Origin: a virus
IMG/VR virus record: IMGVR_UViG_3300040751_000396
Location: 1 to 35,282 of that record
DNA: 35,282 bases
Strand: one strand, 5' to 3'
The position numbers and the translations under genes are program-made. A model generated the notes under the pieces. It was not told the DNA's origin. It saw only the letters and a program-made list of their open reading frames with translations, and ran no database searches. The first letter of the stretch is position 1, and each line of letters begins with the position of its first letter. Shown here piece by piece: positions 12,062 through 19,880 of the stretch.

Positions 12062-12277
12062 TTATGCCCCTAACGCTGTCAAAAGCATTTCATATTTACC
12101 GACTACATTGTTATAGCCTAATTCTTTGCAGCGTTTGATCTTGGCTTTGATAACTTTAACGATGCCATGCTTTGCAAGGTCTTCGTTAGTTGCGACTACA
12201 TAAGCAAAGGGAACACCTTTCAACTTTACAGTCGTGATGCGGCTTTGCTGCTTGATGATAAGAGTTGGCTTTGTCAT
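12062..12277 (-). CDS. Small basic hypothetical protein, first gene of cassette operon
   Basis: This encodes 71 residues, Lys-rich (net basic), with a beta-like first half (TLIIKQQSRITTVKLKGVPFAYVV) and a helical second half (KVIKAKIKRCKELGYNNVV). No family is recognised. The ATG follows an ACTAGCAAATAGAAGGG leader, and a TTGACT/TATTTA promoter lies a short distance upstream. As first gene of the operon it may be expressed earliest. Confidence 0.5.
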   Translation of the reverse strand: MTKPTLIIKQQSRITTVKLKGVPFAYVVATNEDLAKHGIVKVIKAKIKRCKELGYNNVVGKYEMLLTALGA

Positions 12278-12713
12278 TTGTTTATCCCTTCTATTTGCTA
12301 GTGATAAGCTTTAAATAATGCCCATTGGACATAAAGTCAACACTATCACATAACTTTTTTTCATAGCCTATTATTATATAGACGATCAGGCTTTGCCTTT
12401 TATTGCGTCCATTGGTCAGATTTACTGTCAACATTATATGTGATATTTAGAACAGTATTCATTGCACGCATTGCACAAAGGCATGGCAATGATGCAGTGA
12501 TCAGGCTTTGAATTGGTAGTGAAATGTCGTTGGAATACGTTTCTTTTCACACACAACACAGACAAAGCTTGCGCGGCAATGCAAGGCTTGCACAATGCCA
12601 GCAAATGCAAGGCCAAGGGGGGCTTTGCCTTGGATCAATGCCCCCGACAGTCGGTGCCGCGCTTTATATGTGTTAAATACTACCTTCCAACACACAGCCA
12701 GCAGTGAGGTTCT
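12278..12713. other. 436-base noncoding, repeat-rich region before terminase
   Basis: I see no convincing gene here. The contents are as follows. There is a leftward promoter at 12312-12340. A 12-base direct repeat GATCAGGCTTTG occurs at 12384-12395 and 12499-12510. A tandem CATTGCAC starts at 12460 and 12469. TGCAAG-G-CTTGCA (12580-12592) lies within a larger imperfect stem. CCAAGG/CCTTGG (12613-12633) is followed by CCGAC-A-GTCGG (12644-12654). The position, just before the small terminase gene, is where cos or pac sites often lie. An origin or small RNA is also possible. Confidence 0.5.
12312..12340 (-). promoter_or_regulatory. Candidate leftward promoter of cassette operon
   Basis: On the minus strand TTGACT (12335-12340) is separated by 17 bases from TATTTA (12312-12317). 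A second TTGACA at 12426-12431 has no good -10 at standard spacing. Transcription would start close to the ACTAGCAAA leader of the first gene. Confidence 0.5.
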
Positions 12714-13109
12714 ATGGCAAAGTTGACGAAAGTGAAGCAAGAGCAAGTAGAGCAGTTAGTGACAGATGGTCATAGCTTGGTACAGGCTTGTTCATTAGCT
12801 AAAGTTAATCGTTCTATGCTTTACAAGCGTATGGGAGAGGATAGCGAGTTTGAGAGTGCTATTCGTACAGCGCAGCGGCAGAGTGCTGAGAAGGCGTTAG
12901 AGGAGTTGGATGAGTTGTATGCTGATGCGTTGCACAAGCGTAAGGACTATGATCCTAATGTCTTGCGTGATTATGCAACTCATGTAAGGTGGAAGGCATC
13001 AAAGATTATATCTGACCGTTATGGCGAGGCTAAGAGTAGGGCTGGTGTAGAGGTTAGTGACGGTACGGTTCGCATTGTTTGGGAGACGGCGGAGGCTATT
13101 GAGGGATAA
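12714..13109 (+). CDS. terS: Terminase small subunit
   Basis: This encodes 131 residues. Residues about 8-38 form a helix-turn-helix (VEQLVTDGHSLVQACSLAKV, then NRSMLYKRM), as in phage small terminases that recognise the packaging site. A helical oligomerisation region follows (about 45-105), with ETAEAIEG at the C-terminus. It sits directly before the large terminase and directly after the repeat-rich noncoding region, which may hold its target. GAGG precedes the ATG. The family call rests on HTH, length and gene order. Confidence 0.8.
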   Translation: MAKLTKVKQEQVEQLVTDGHSLVQACSLAKVNRSMLYKRMGEDSEFESAIRTAQRQSAEKALEELDELYADALHKRKDYDPNVLRDYATHVRWKASKIISDRYGEAKSRAGVEVSDGTVRIVWETAEAIEG

Positions 13110-13145
13110 TATACCAATATCCGTGTGTATAGGGTTTGGTATATT
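13108..13145 (+). promoter_or_regulatory. Inverted repeat with extended -10 promoter before large terminase
   Basis: AATATACCAA (13108-13117) pairs with TTGGTATATT (13136-13145). The right arm contains TGGTATATT, an extended -10 element (TGnTATATT). The same 11 bases TTTGGTATATT recur at 30717-30727 before the tail fibre. No clear -35 is present, as expected for extended -10 promoters. The inverted repeat may add a regulator site or form a hairpin in the terS-terL message. Confidence 0.5.
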
Positions 13146-13227
13146 CGTATATTTTTAATGGATGATGTTGTAACTTCCCTAAAAAGCCGTATAGCGTTGT
13201 TCAAGTTAGAACATTCATGGGTGTGGG

Positions 13228-14514
13228 ATGCAGATAAAAATACCGTACAAGCCAAGGGCGTTACAGGCAGAGATGCACCAGAGCGTGAAGCGTTGGAACG
13301 TGCTGGTGATGCACAGACGTTTCGGCAAGACGGTATGGGCTGTTAACCATCTTATTAAGCACGCTCTTACTTGTGAACTTCCCAGACCAAGGGTTGCGTT
13401 TGTAGCCCCTACCTTTACTCAGGCCAAGCGAATTGCTTGGGATTACGTTAAATACTATGCCGGTGTTATTCCAGGGGTTACGTTCAACGAAACAGAGTTG
13501 AGAGTGGACTTCCCTAACGGCTCACGTTTAATGCTTTTGTCTGCTGAAAATCCAGATAGCTTGCGTGGTATCTACCTTGATCTATGCGTGTTCGATGAAT
13601 TTGGTATGCAGAACCCAAGGGTATGGGGGGAAGTTGTTAGACCAGCCCTATCCGATAGAGAGGGTTCGGCTGTATTTCTAGGTACGCCAGCCGGACATAA
13701 TCATTTTTTTGATCTACTGCAAACCGCTAAAGAGCAAACGGAAGAAGGCTCTGACCAATGGTATTGGAAGATTGCAAAGGCCAGCGAGACAGGGCTTGTT
13801 AAGGATACTGAGTTAGAAGCTGCACAAGCGCAGATGACCCCAGAGCAATATGAACAGGAATATGAATGTTCCTTCACTGCGGCTATTATAGGGGCTTACT
13901 ATGGAAAACTGCTGGCTGACGCTGATGATGATGGAAGGATTGCAAGGGTTCCATATGATCCCGCTTATCCTGTGCATACCGCTTGGGATTTGGGTATAAA
14001 CGATTCAACAGCCATCTGGTTTGCCCAGATATTCAGAAGTGGAGCAATCAATGTTATTGACTACTATGAAAGCAGCGGTGTCGGGCTTGACCACTATGCT
14101 GAAATCCTGCGTCAAAAAGATTATCATTGGGGTGATCACCTTGCTCCTCACGATATTGAAGTTCGTGAACTTGGCAGTGGCAAAAGCCGACTTGAAACTG
14201 CGTTCAGTCTTGGCATCCGTTTCAGAGTAATACCAAAGATGAAGGTGGCTGATGGCATCAATGCAGCCAGAATGATGATACCTAAGTGCCACTTTGATAA
14301 AGATAAGTGCGGTCAAGGTATTGAAATGCTTAGACAATATAGGCAAGAGTGGGATGAGAAAAGAAAATCTTTCAGAGATCATCCAAGGCATGATTACACT
14401 TCTCATGCTGCGGATGCGTTTAGGTATCTGGCTGTTGGGATGGAGAATAGACAAGCTGTTGTTCGCCCACCGCAACAAATCGCGGTTAATGAGTACAATC
14501 CGTTTTCGCTATGA
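13228..14514 (+). CDS. terL: Terminase large subunit (packaging ATPase-nuclease)
   Basis: This encodes 428 residues. The ATPase has Walker A MHRRFGKT (28-35), a strand VAFVAPT, Walker B LCVFDEFG, and the coupling motif LGTPAGHN. The nuclease half has its first Asp in HTAWDLGINDST and a last metal site in HDYTSHAADAFRY. These are all hallmarks of large terminases, and the length is normal. It powers DNA translocation into the prohead and cuts the concatemer. The ATG is the only good in-frame start before Walker A. It overlaps the next gene by four bases. Confidence 0.93.
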   Translation: MQIKIPYKPRALQAEMHQSVKRWNVLVMHRRFGKTVWAVNHLIKHALTCELPRPRVAFVAPTFTQAKRIAWDYVKYYAGVIPGVTFNETELRVDFPNGSRLMLLSAENPDSLRGIYLDLCVFDEFGMQNPRVWGEVVRPALSDREGSAVFLGTPAGHNHFFDLLQTAKEQTEEGSDQWYWKIAKASETGLVKDTELEAAQAQMTPEQYEQEYECSFTAAIIGAYYGKLLADADDDGRIARVPYDPAYPVHTAWDLGINDSTAIWFAQIFRSGAINVIDYYESSGVGLDHYAEILRQKDYHWGDHLAPHDIEVRELGSGKSRLETAFSLGIRFRVIPKMKVADGINAARMMIPKCHFDKDKCGQGIEMLRQYRQEWDEKRKSFRDHPRHDYTSHAADAFRYLAVGMENRQAVVRPPQQIAVNEYNPFSL

Positions 14515-14933
14515 CACCTACAAAAGAAGACATAGATGATATATCTTATCTAATGAGGCGTAGCCATTACCATGAATGGTACGGCGTTAAAGAGGTTAAT
14601 GATTATATTAGAACTCCGTTGCTGCTTAACCAGTACATAATACTAAGAGACGAGGGGCGTGTTCCATTGGTGTTTGCTACTTGGGGGTTCCCAAACCACG
14701 ATCAGGTGTCTGAATATGTGCAGGAGTTAACTTTCCCACCAGAAGGCTATGCTGGTGGCGGGGATATACCTTGGTTGATTGACTTTATTGCTGAAGGCGG
14801 GAAGCGAAATATAGCATTGGGTTTTCGTAAGATGAAAAGTGTGTTATCAAATAGAGGGTATAATCAGGCGTTCTGGTTGCGTACTGAAGCGCAAAAGCTT
14901 GGATTTCATCAGTGGGGTGATCAAAATGGGTAG
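14511..14933 (+). CDS. HlyC-like toxin-activating lysine acyltransferase homologue
   Basis: This encodes 140 residues. The chain aligns from end to end, by eye, with HlyC/RtxC enzymes, which transfer acyl groups from acyl-ACP to lysines of RTX toxins. SHYHEWYG with His21 matches the catalytic SPLHRNW. NQYIILRDEGRVPLVFATWG matches the NQY...P.A..SW block. IPWLIDFIAEGG with Asp91 matches WFIDWIAPFG. Both catalytic residues are kept with nearly the same spacing (70 against 69). It overlaps terL by four bases. There is no RTX toxin here, so the substrate may be a virion or host protein. Confidence 0.72.
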   Translation: MTPTKEDIDDISYLMRRSHYHEWYGVKEVNDYIRTPLLLNQYIILRDEGRVPLVFATWGFPNHDQVSEYVQELTFPPEGYAGGGDIPWLIDFIAEGGKRNIALGFRKMKSVLSNRGYNQAFWLRTEAQKLGFHQWGDQNG

Positions 14934-15360
14934 TAGAATAAAGAAAGCTGTTAAAAAATTTACAAAGTTTGTAGACAAGAAAGTTGTCGAGCCTTTGGAA
15001 AAGCCGGTAAAGTCTGCTGTCAAAGCAGTTGTAGTGAAGCCTGTTACGGCTGTTTCTAAAGTTGCTGAAGAAGCTTTTGAGGAAGTCATTGAAAAGCCAG
15101 TAAAAAAAGTTGCTGCTGAAACTTTTGATGTTGTGATGAACACGGATAAAGAAGAACGCCGCGCTATGTTAGGTGACGCACCGCCAGCCCCAGAGCCAGA
15201 AGTTACCCCAGAAGTAACGCCAGAAACCGCTCCTGATGAGCCAACCATTGTTGGCAGGGGCAGACGGCGTTCTAAGCGGTCAGGGCAAGCTGGAACAATT
15301 ATGGAAGAATATGGCGCACTAACAGCCAAGGCAAAAGCCAAAGCAGTAGAGAGGGCATAG
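14926..15360 (+). CDS. Lys/Ala-rich, Pro-linker protein upstream of portal
   Basis: This encodes 144 residues from the ATG that overlaps the acyltransferase stop by eight bases; an earlier in-frame ATG at 14839 lies inside that gene. Residues 1-70 are Lys/Val/Ala helical repeats (KKAVKKFTKFVDKKVVEPL and similar). An acidic Pro/Glu/Thr linker follows (about 87-107, with repeated PEVTPE), then a basic patch GRGRRRSKRSG and a helical tail. Unusually lysine-rich for this module, it is a possible substrate of the neighbouring lysine acyltransferase. It may be a minor head protein. Confidence 0.6.
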   Translation: MGSRIKKAVKKFTKFVDKKVVEPLEKPVKSAVKAVVVKPVTAVSKVAEEAFEEVIEKPVKKVAAETFDVVMNTDKEERRAMLGDAPPAPEPEVTPEVTPETAPDEPTIVGRGRRRSKRSGQAGTIMEEYGALTAKAKAKAVERA

Positions 15361-15362
15361 TC

Positions 15363-15584
15363 ATGTCATTTTTAAAACCAAAGGTTTACACCCCGCCCCC
15401 GCCATCAGCCCCAGAACCAATTGCAGAGCCGGATTACAAACGCGCTGCCGCGCTTTCTGAGGAAGCTGTAGCATCAGAACGCCGTGGGCGTAAGGGCAGA
15501 GGCTCTACTATTGTTGCTGGTGTTATGGGTGAACAAGTATCGCCAACAGGCGGCACAAGCACTAAACCAACTTTATTGGGGTAG
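15363..15584 (+). CDS. Pro-rich small head-region protein
   Basis: This encodes 73 residues. An extended proline-rich start (YTPPPPSAPEPIAEPDYKRA) is followed by a charged helix and a Gly/Arg-rich RRGRKGRGSTIVAG segment. Small proteins with this RKGRGST phrase lie just before the portal in many T7-like marine phages. It sits 2 bases after the preceding gene and 3 bases before the portal gene. It is likely a minor virion or head-tail protein, but the exact role is not known. Confidence 0.65.
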   Translation: MSFLKPKVYTPPPPSAPEPIAEPDYKRAAALSEEAVASERRGRKGRGSTIVAGVMGEQVSPTGGTSTKPTLLG

Positions 15585-15587
15585 ATC

Positions 15588-17174
15588 ATGCAAGATGCAA
15601 AAGCCATCATATCGCGCTTTGAGAAGCTAGAAGGCGCGAGAGCAAATTGGGATACGCATTATCAGGAATTGGCAGATTATATGCTGCCGCGCAAAGCTGA
15701 TATTGTTCGCAAACGTAGTCGTGGCGAAAAGCGTATGGAGTTGATTTTTGATGGCACTGCATTGCAAGCTGTCGATCTACTAGCTTCATCTTTACATGGT
15801 ATGCTTACAAGCGGTGCTACGCCTTGGTTCCATCTAACGCTAAAGGATGATGATCTGGGGCGTGATGAGGAAGTGCAAGCTTGGCTTGAAGATAGCAGCC
15901 AGCGTATGATGCGTGCCATTACCACATCAAACTTTGAAACTGAAATCCATGAGATGTATGTGGATTTGGTCGTGTTTGGTACTGGCTGTATGTTTGCGGA
16001 GATGGACAAAGAAAATCTGCGCTTTAGCACGCGGCATATCTCAGAGTTTTATGTAGCTGAAGATCAGTATGGGATTGTCGATACTGTATTTAGAAAATAC
16101 AAATTGCCAGCGCGTCAAGCGGTGCAGCGGTTTGGCATTGAAAATGTAGGCACTTACATTCAAAGAGTGCATGAGAAGAAACCTGATGAGGAAGTGACTT
16201 TACTTCATGCAGTTCTGCCACGCGCAGAACGCGATACTACAAAACGCGATAACAAGAATATGCCATTTGCTTCTATGTATATTTGCATGGAAACAAAGAT
16301 GATCCTTATGGAGAGTGGCTTTCAAGAGTTTCCGTATGTAGTTCCGCGCTTCCTCAAGGCAACTGGGGAAGTGATGGGTCGGTCGCCAGCTATGGTGGCG
16401 TTGCCTGACGTTAAGATGCTTAATCTTATGTCCAAGACCATCATACAAGCTGCACAGAAACTAATAGACCCTCCCTTGTTAGTTCCTGATGACGGATTTC
16501 TTCTCCCTGTCCGTACCCAGCCTGGTGGCCTCAACTTCTTTAGAAGCGGCACAAGAGATACAATTACGCCACTAAACACAGGCGCAAACATTCCTATCGG
16601 CCTAAACATGGAAGAACAGCGCAGACAAGCTATTCGTTCTGCTTTCTTTGTAGATCAACTGCTGACAGGCGGTGCGCCTAATATGACAGCTACAGAGGTA
16701 GTGCAGCGTCAAGAGGAGCGTATGCGCGTTATTGGGCCAGTATTAGGGCGTTTGATGAATGAGATGCTGCGTCCATTGATTGACCGTACATTTGCTTTGA
16801 TGTTGCGTGCAGATATGCTTGCACCACCACCAGAGATTTTGCAGGGGCTTGATGTTGATATTGAGTATGTGTCGCCACTGGCACGCGCACAAAAATCTAG
16901 CAGCTTGAATAGCACAATGAAGGCTTTGGAAATCTTGTTGCCGTTGGCTCAAGCATTGCCTGTTGCAGACCATATTGATGCAGACGGCCTTGTTAATCAC
17001 ATTATGGAAAGCCTTGGCGTTCCAAAGAAAGTTGTGAAGTCTCAGTCTGAGGTTGATGCAGCGCGACAAGAACAAGCTGCACAACAGCAAGCAATGATGG
17101 AGCGTCAAGAGGCAAGTCAAGATGTTCAAGACGTTGCTCAGATTGCACAGGCATCACGGATGGTATCTAAATGA
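15588..17174 (+). CDS. Portal / head-tail connector protein, T7-like
   Basis: This encodes 528 residues, typical for T7-like head-to-tail connectors. It begins with IISRFEKLEGARANWDTHYQ and LADYMLPRK, a start shared by this family. FDGTALQAVDLLASSLHGML (about 54-73) and the later NMTATEVVQRQEERMRVIGPVLGRL are also conserved. The C-terminus is a Gln/Ala-rich coiled coil. Twelve copies would form the ring through which terminase pumps DNA and to which the tail tubular proteins attach. Its stop overlaps the next gene by four bases. Confidence 0.92.
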   Translation: MQDAKAIISRFEKLEGARANWDTHYQELADYMLPRKADIVRKRSRGEKRMELIFDGTALQAVDLLASSLHGMLTSGATPWFHLTLKDDDLGRDEEVQAWLEDSSQRMMRAITTSNFETEIHEMYVDLVVFGTGCMFAEMDKENLRFSTRHISEFYVAEDQYGIVDTVFRKYKLPARQAVQRFGIENVGTYIQRVHEKKPDEEVTLLHAVLPRAERDTTKRDNKNMPFASMYICMETKMILMESGFQEFPYVVPRFLKATGEVMGRSPAMVALPDVKMLNLMSKTIIQAAQKLIDPPLLVPDDGFLLPVRTQPGGLNFFRSGTRDTITPLNTGANIPIGLNMEEQRRQAIRSAFFVDQLLTGGAPNMTATEVVQRQEERMRVIGPVLGRLMNEMLRPLIDRTFALMLRADMLAPPPEILQGLDVDIEYVSPLARAQKSSSLNSTMKALEILLPLAQALPVADHIDADGLVNHIMESLGVPKKVVKSQSEVDAARQEQAAQQQAMMERQEASQDVQDVAQIAQASRMVSK

Positions 17175-17377
17175 GTGAGCAGATCACACAATTACGAACT
17201 ATGTATACAGACGTATTTACAAGCACTGCTGGACAAAAGGTGCTTAGTGATCTTGAGGTGCGTTGTAACTGGCGTGCTTCAAGCTATGTGGCTGGCGATG
17301 CCAATGCCACAGCTTTTGAGGAAGGGAAGCGTGCAGTGATACTGCACATCTACAACATGATGAATGAGGAGAAGTAA
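17171..17377 (+). CDS. Bbp19-like small virion protein
   Basis: This encodes 68 residues. TYxDVFxSTAGQKVLSDLEVRC, then SSYVAGDANATAFEEGKRAVILHIYNM, follows the pattern of the Bbp19-like family (F..T..G..VL.DL, then GD..AT...EG.R.V...I). That family lies between portal and scaffold in Bordetella phage BPP-1 and other podoviruses. It is probably a minor head protein. It overlaps the portal by four bases and abuts the scaffold gene. Confidence 0.7.
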   Translation: MSEQITQLRTMYTDVFTSTAGQKVLSDLEVRCNWRASSYVAGDANATAFEEGKRAVILHIYNMMNEEK

Positions 17378-18226
17378 ATGTCAGAACAGGTTGCCGAACA
17401 GGTAGCCCAGCCAGAAGCGGCTCCATCTATGCTGGAAACCCCAGCGGAAGTTGCACAAGGCGGGTCTGGTAACGGTTTCATGGAAATGATACCAGAAGAA
17501 CTAAGGGAGCATCCAAGCCTTGCACCTATTAAGGATGTGGGCAATTTAGCGCGTTCCTATGTGAACGCTCAAAGATTGATTGGTTCAGACAAAGTTCCGT
17601 TGCCAGCTAATCCTACGGATGAGGATTTAGACAACATTTATTCAAAGCTTGGTAGACCAGAAGATGCGTCAGGCTATGAAATCGCCACTGATGGGAACAT
17701 TATTACAGAGGAAGTGGCTACTCAATACGCTGATGTGGCGCATAAGCTGCGTCTTACACCAGAGCAAGCCAATGGTATTCTTGAGTATTACAAGGGTACT
17801 ATAGGGCAAACTGAAGAAGAAATGCAGCAATTCGCAGAGCAGCAAGCTGAAGAAACCACTGCTGAACTGCGGCGGGAATGGGGCAGAGCGTTTGAAGACA
17901 AGGTTGCCCTAGCTAAAGATGTAGTCGATCAGTTTGCTGGGAATGAAATCCTGCAAATGCGCCTTGAAGATGGAACAATGATTGGCAACCATCCAGCGTT
18001 TATCAAGGCTTTTGCTGCGATTGGTGACTTTAAGTCTACTGTAACCAGTGAAGATACAATTAGCGATGGTGCGGTTAATCGACAGTTTACACCGGCACAA
18101 GCGCAAGCAGAAGTTGATGCGATGCTGAACGACAAATCTCATGCTTATTGGGATAGAAAAAATCCTGTAGCGCGTGAGCGTGCCGTACAGCGGATGCAGG
18201 ATTTAATGGCGATGATACATGAGTGA
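17378..18226 (+). CDS. Capsid scaffolding / assembly protein
   Basis: This encodes 282 residues, directly before the capsid gene, as expected for T7-like scaffolds. The N-terminus is an acidic low-complexity Gln/Ala/Glu region. IPEELREHPSLAPIKDVGNLARSYVNAQRLIG (quoted in part) is a well-known scaffold segment (about 39-68). A Pro-Glu-Asp-Ala-x-Gly-Tyr motif and a long helical, charged middle follow. The C-terminus (DRKNPVARERAVQRMQDL) probably binds the capsid protein. No protease is visible, so the scaffold is likely released whole. Confidence 0.88.
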   Translation: MSEQVAEQVAQPEAAPSMLETPAEVAQGGSGNGFMEMIPEELREHPSLAPIKDVGNLARSYVNAQRLIGSDKVPLPANPTDEDLDNIYSKLGRPEDASGYEIATDGNIITEEVATQYADVAHKLRLTPEQANGILEYYKGTIGQTEEEMQQFAEQQAEETTAELRREWGRAFEDKVALAKDVVDQFAGNEILQMRLEDGTMIGNHPAFIKAFAAIGDFKSTVTSEDTISDGAVNRQFTPAQAQAEVDAMLNDKSHAYWDRKNPVARERAVQRMQDLMAMIHE

Positions 18227-18449
18227 TACTGAAAATACATTATCCCCATTGGAAATTAGGCTCGAATGTCTTAGAATGGCAGTCGAGTTTGGTACTCAAC
18301 GTGATATTATGAATCCAGTAGGACTGGCAGATAAATATTATAATTGGGTAATGAGCGAGGGTAGCGGAGAAATCCGTCCTCAAGACCATCGGAAAGACGA
18401 TAGCCATAAGTCGGCTCAAAAGACTAGGAGTGTCCGATCAGTCGGGTAG
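18219..18449 (+). CDS. Small hypothetical protein between scaffold and capsid
   Basis: This encodes 76 residues and overlaps the scaffold end by eight bases. The first half is helical (SPLEIRLECLRMAVEFG) with a PVGLADKYYNWVM segment. The second half is charged and disordered (HRKDDSHKSAQKTRS). Similar small proteins with an EIRLECLRLA phrase are found in phage head modules. I infer a minor assembly role from position only. Confidence 0.55.
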   Translation: MSDTENTLSPLEIRLECLRMAVEFGTQRDIMNPVGLADKYYNWVMSEGSGEIRPQDHRKDDSHKSAQKTRSVRSVG

Positions 18450-18496
18450 CACGCTGCAAAGTTCAAATGTAACCAGTAGAAAAAAGGAGTGACGCT

Positions 18497-19354
18497 ATGT
18501 CAACTCAAGTAACTACAGCATTTGTACAACAGTATTCTGCTAACGTGCAGATGCTATCGCAGCAGATGGGAAGCCGTCTTCGTGATGCAGTGCGCGTTGA
18601 AAATGTTGTTGGAAAAAATGCTTTCTTTGACCAAGTGGGTGTAGCTACTGCACAATTGCGTACTACTCGCCATGCCGATACACCACAGATCGACACACCT
18701 CATGCACGCCGCCGCGTTTCGCTTGCGGATTATGAGTATGCTGATCTGATTGATGACCAAGACAAGGTTCGTATGCTGATTGATCCTACCAGTGCTTATG
18801 CAATGGCAGCGGCAGCAGCTATGGGTCGCGCAATGGATGATGTTGTCATCACCGCTGCACTTGGCACATCTTTCACAGGTGAGACAGGCTCAACATCAAC
18901 TGCTCTGCCATCGGGTCAGCAAATTGCTGCCGGTGGTGCAGATATGACTGTTGCAAAGCTGCGTGAAGCCAAGAAAATTCTTGACTTGTCTGACGTTGAC
19001 CCATCAATTCCGCGCTACATTGCGGTGGGGCCAAACCAGATTGAGGCACTGCTTGGTGACACAAATGTAACTAGCAGCGACTTCAATACGGTAAAGGCAT
19101 TAGTGCAAGGTGAAGTAAACCAGTTCATGGGCTTCAACTTCATTATGACAAACCGTCTTTCAGTCTCAGGTGGTACTCGCTCATGCTTTGCATGGGCAGA
19201 AGATGGTATCGCTCTTGGCGTGGGTAAAGATGTAAATGCAAGAATTGATGAGCGTGCTGACAAAGGCTACGCAACTCAAGTCTACTATTGCATGAGCATC
19301 GGTGCGACACGGATGGAAGAAAACAAAGTCGTTCAAATCGATTGTGCAGAATAG
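18497..19354 (+). CDS. Major capsid protein
   Basis: This encodes 285 residues, predicted to adopt the HK97 fold. The segments QQMGSRLRDAVRVENVVGKNAFFDQVG and TPHARRRVSLADYEYADLIDDQDKVRMLIDPTS (both quoted in part) are typical of the Phage_capsid_2-like podoviral capsid proteins. YAMAAAAAMGRAMDDVVITAALG follows. It is preceded by a very strong site (AAAAAAGGAGTGACGCT before ATG), suiting the most abundant virion protein. It is flanked by the scaffold and a second capsid-type gene. The call rests on both motif and gene order. Confidence 0.88.
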   Translation: MSTQVTTAFVQQYSANVQMLSQQMGSRLRDAVRVENVVGKNAFFDQVGVATAQLRTTRHADTPQIDTPHARRRVSLADYEYADLIDDQDKVRMLIDPTSAYAMAAAAAMGRAMDDVVITAALGTSFTGETGSTSTALPSGQQIAAGGADMTVAKLREAKKILDLSDVDPSIPRYIAVGPNQIEALLGDTNVTSSDFNTVKALVQGEVNQFMGFNFIMTNRLSVSGGTRSCFAWAEDGIALGVGKDVNARIDERADKGYATQVYYCMSIGATRMEENKVVQIDCAE

Positions 19355-19365
19355 GAGATTGAAGA

Positions 19366-19830
19366 ATGGCTACTGTATATTCCGTACAAAAGACTAACTG
19401 GAACCAAACAGTTCCAGCGGTCAACAACAAGACAAACGAAATGGGCGGTCGTGTTCGCATTGCTCATGGCGTTTATGAGGCATCTTCCCTCGCATCAGGT
19501 GACGTTATTGAGATGTTCAACATCCCAAATGGCGCACGCTTGATCGAAGGTTCGCTGGCTCACGATGGTCTTGGTGGCTCAACAACTTTGTCTGTAGGCT
19601 ATGCAGCCCACACTGATAGCAGCGGCACAGCCGTTGCTGCGGCACCGGCAGCATACAAAGCAGCAGCAGCTTCAACAGCAGCACAGAAGGTAGACATCTT
19701 GGCTACCCTTGCGCTGGGTTCTGGAACTGTTGTAGATGCAGATAAGGATGGCTTGCCAGTTTCCGTCACAATGGGCGGTGCTGCTGGTACAGGCACTATT
19801 GAAGTCACAATCAAGTGGGTTCTTGACTGA
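19366..19830 (+). CDS. Capsid-associated (decoration-type) protein
   Basis: This encodes 154 residues with strong predicted beta structure, very low charge and Ala/Gly/Thr-rich composition. It has an AAVAAAPAAYKAAAAS-like helical linker near the middle and a closing strand GTIEVTIKWVLD. It begins 11 bases after the capsid stop behind AGGAG, so it is translated at high level. A protein of this type follows the capsid gene in many related podoviruses, and a decoration or head-fibre role is likely. A weak terminator-like hairpin follows it. Confidence 0.6.
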   Translation: MATVYSVQKTNWNQTVPAVNNKTNEMGGRVRIAHGVYEASSLASGDVIEMFNIPNGARLIEGSLAHDGLGGSTTLSVGYAAHTDSSGTAVAAAPAAYKAAAASTAAQKVDILATLALGSGTVVDADKDGLPVSVTMGGAAGTGTIEVTIKWVLD

Positions 19831-19837
19831 TTTGGTT

Positions 19838-19857
19838 GGGGCGGCTTTTGTCGCCCC
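19838..19857 (+). terminator. Weak intrinsic terminator / attenuator after capsid genes
   Basis: GGGGCG pairs with CGCCCC across an 8-base loop, followed by TTCCTTCCTATT rather than a pure T-run. It could reduce expression of the tail genes relative to capsid, a common arrangement in podoviruses. Confidence 0.5.
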
Positions 19858-19880
19858 TTCCTTCCTATTAGGAGTGGGCC

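Noticed and set aside
12434-12746. Overlapping ORFs on both strands before terminase
   Set aside because: They are Cys/His-rich translations of repeat sequence with no usable ribosome sites, and they overlap each other on opposite strands. I treat the region as noncoding.
13125-13346. A 73-residue ORF between terS and terL
   Set aside because: It runs in another frame into terL past the Walker A coding region and covers the inverted repeat; there is no good ribosome site. It is probably a shadow, though a shorter form starting at 13158 cannot be fully excluded.
14847-15341. Minus-strand ORF of 164 residues opposite the Lys-rich protein
   Set aside because: It is antisense in low-complexity sequence and has no ribosome site or known domain.
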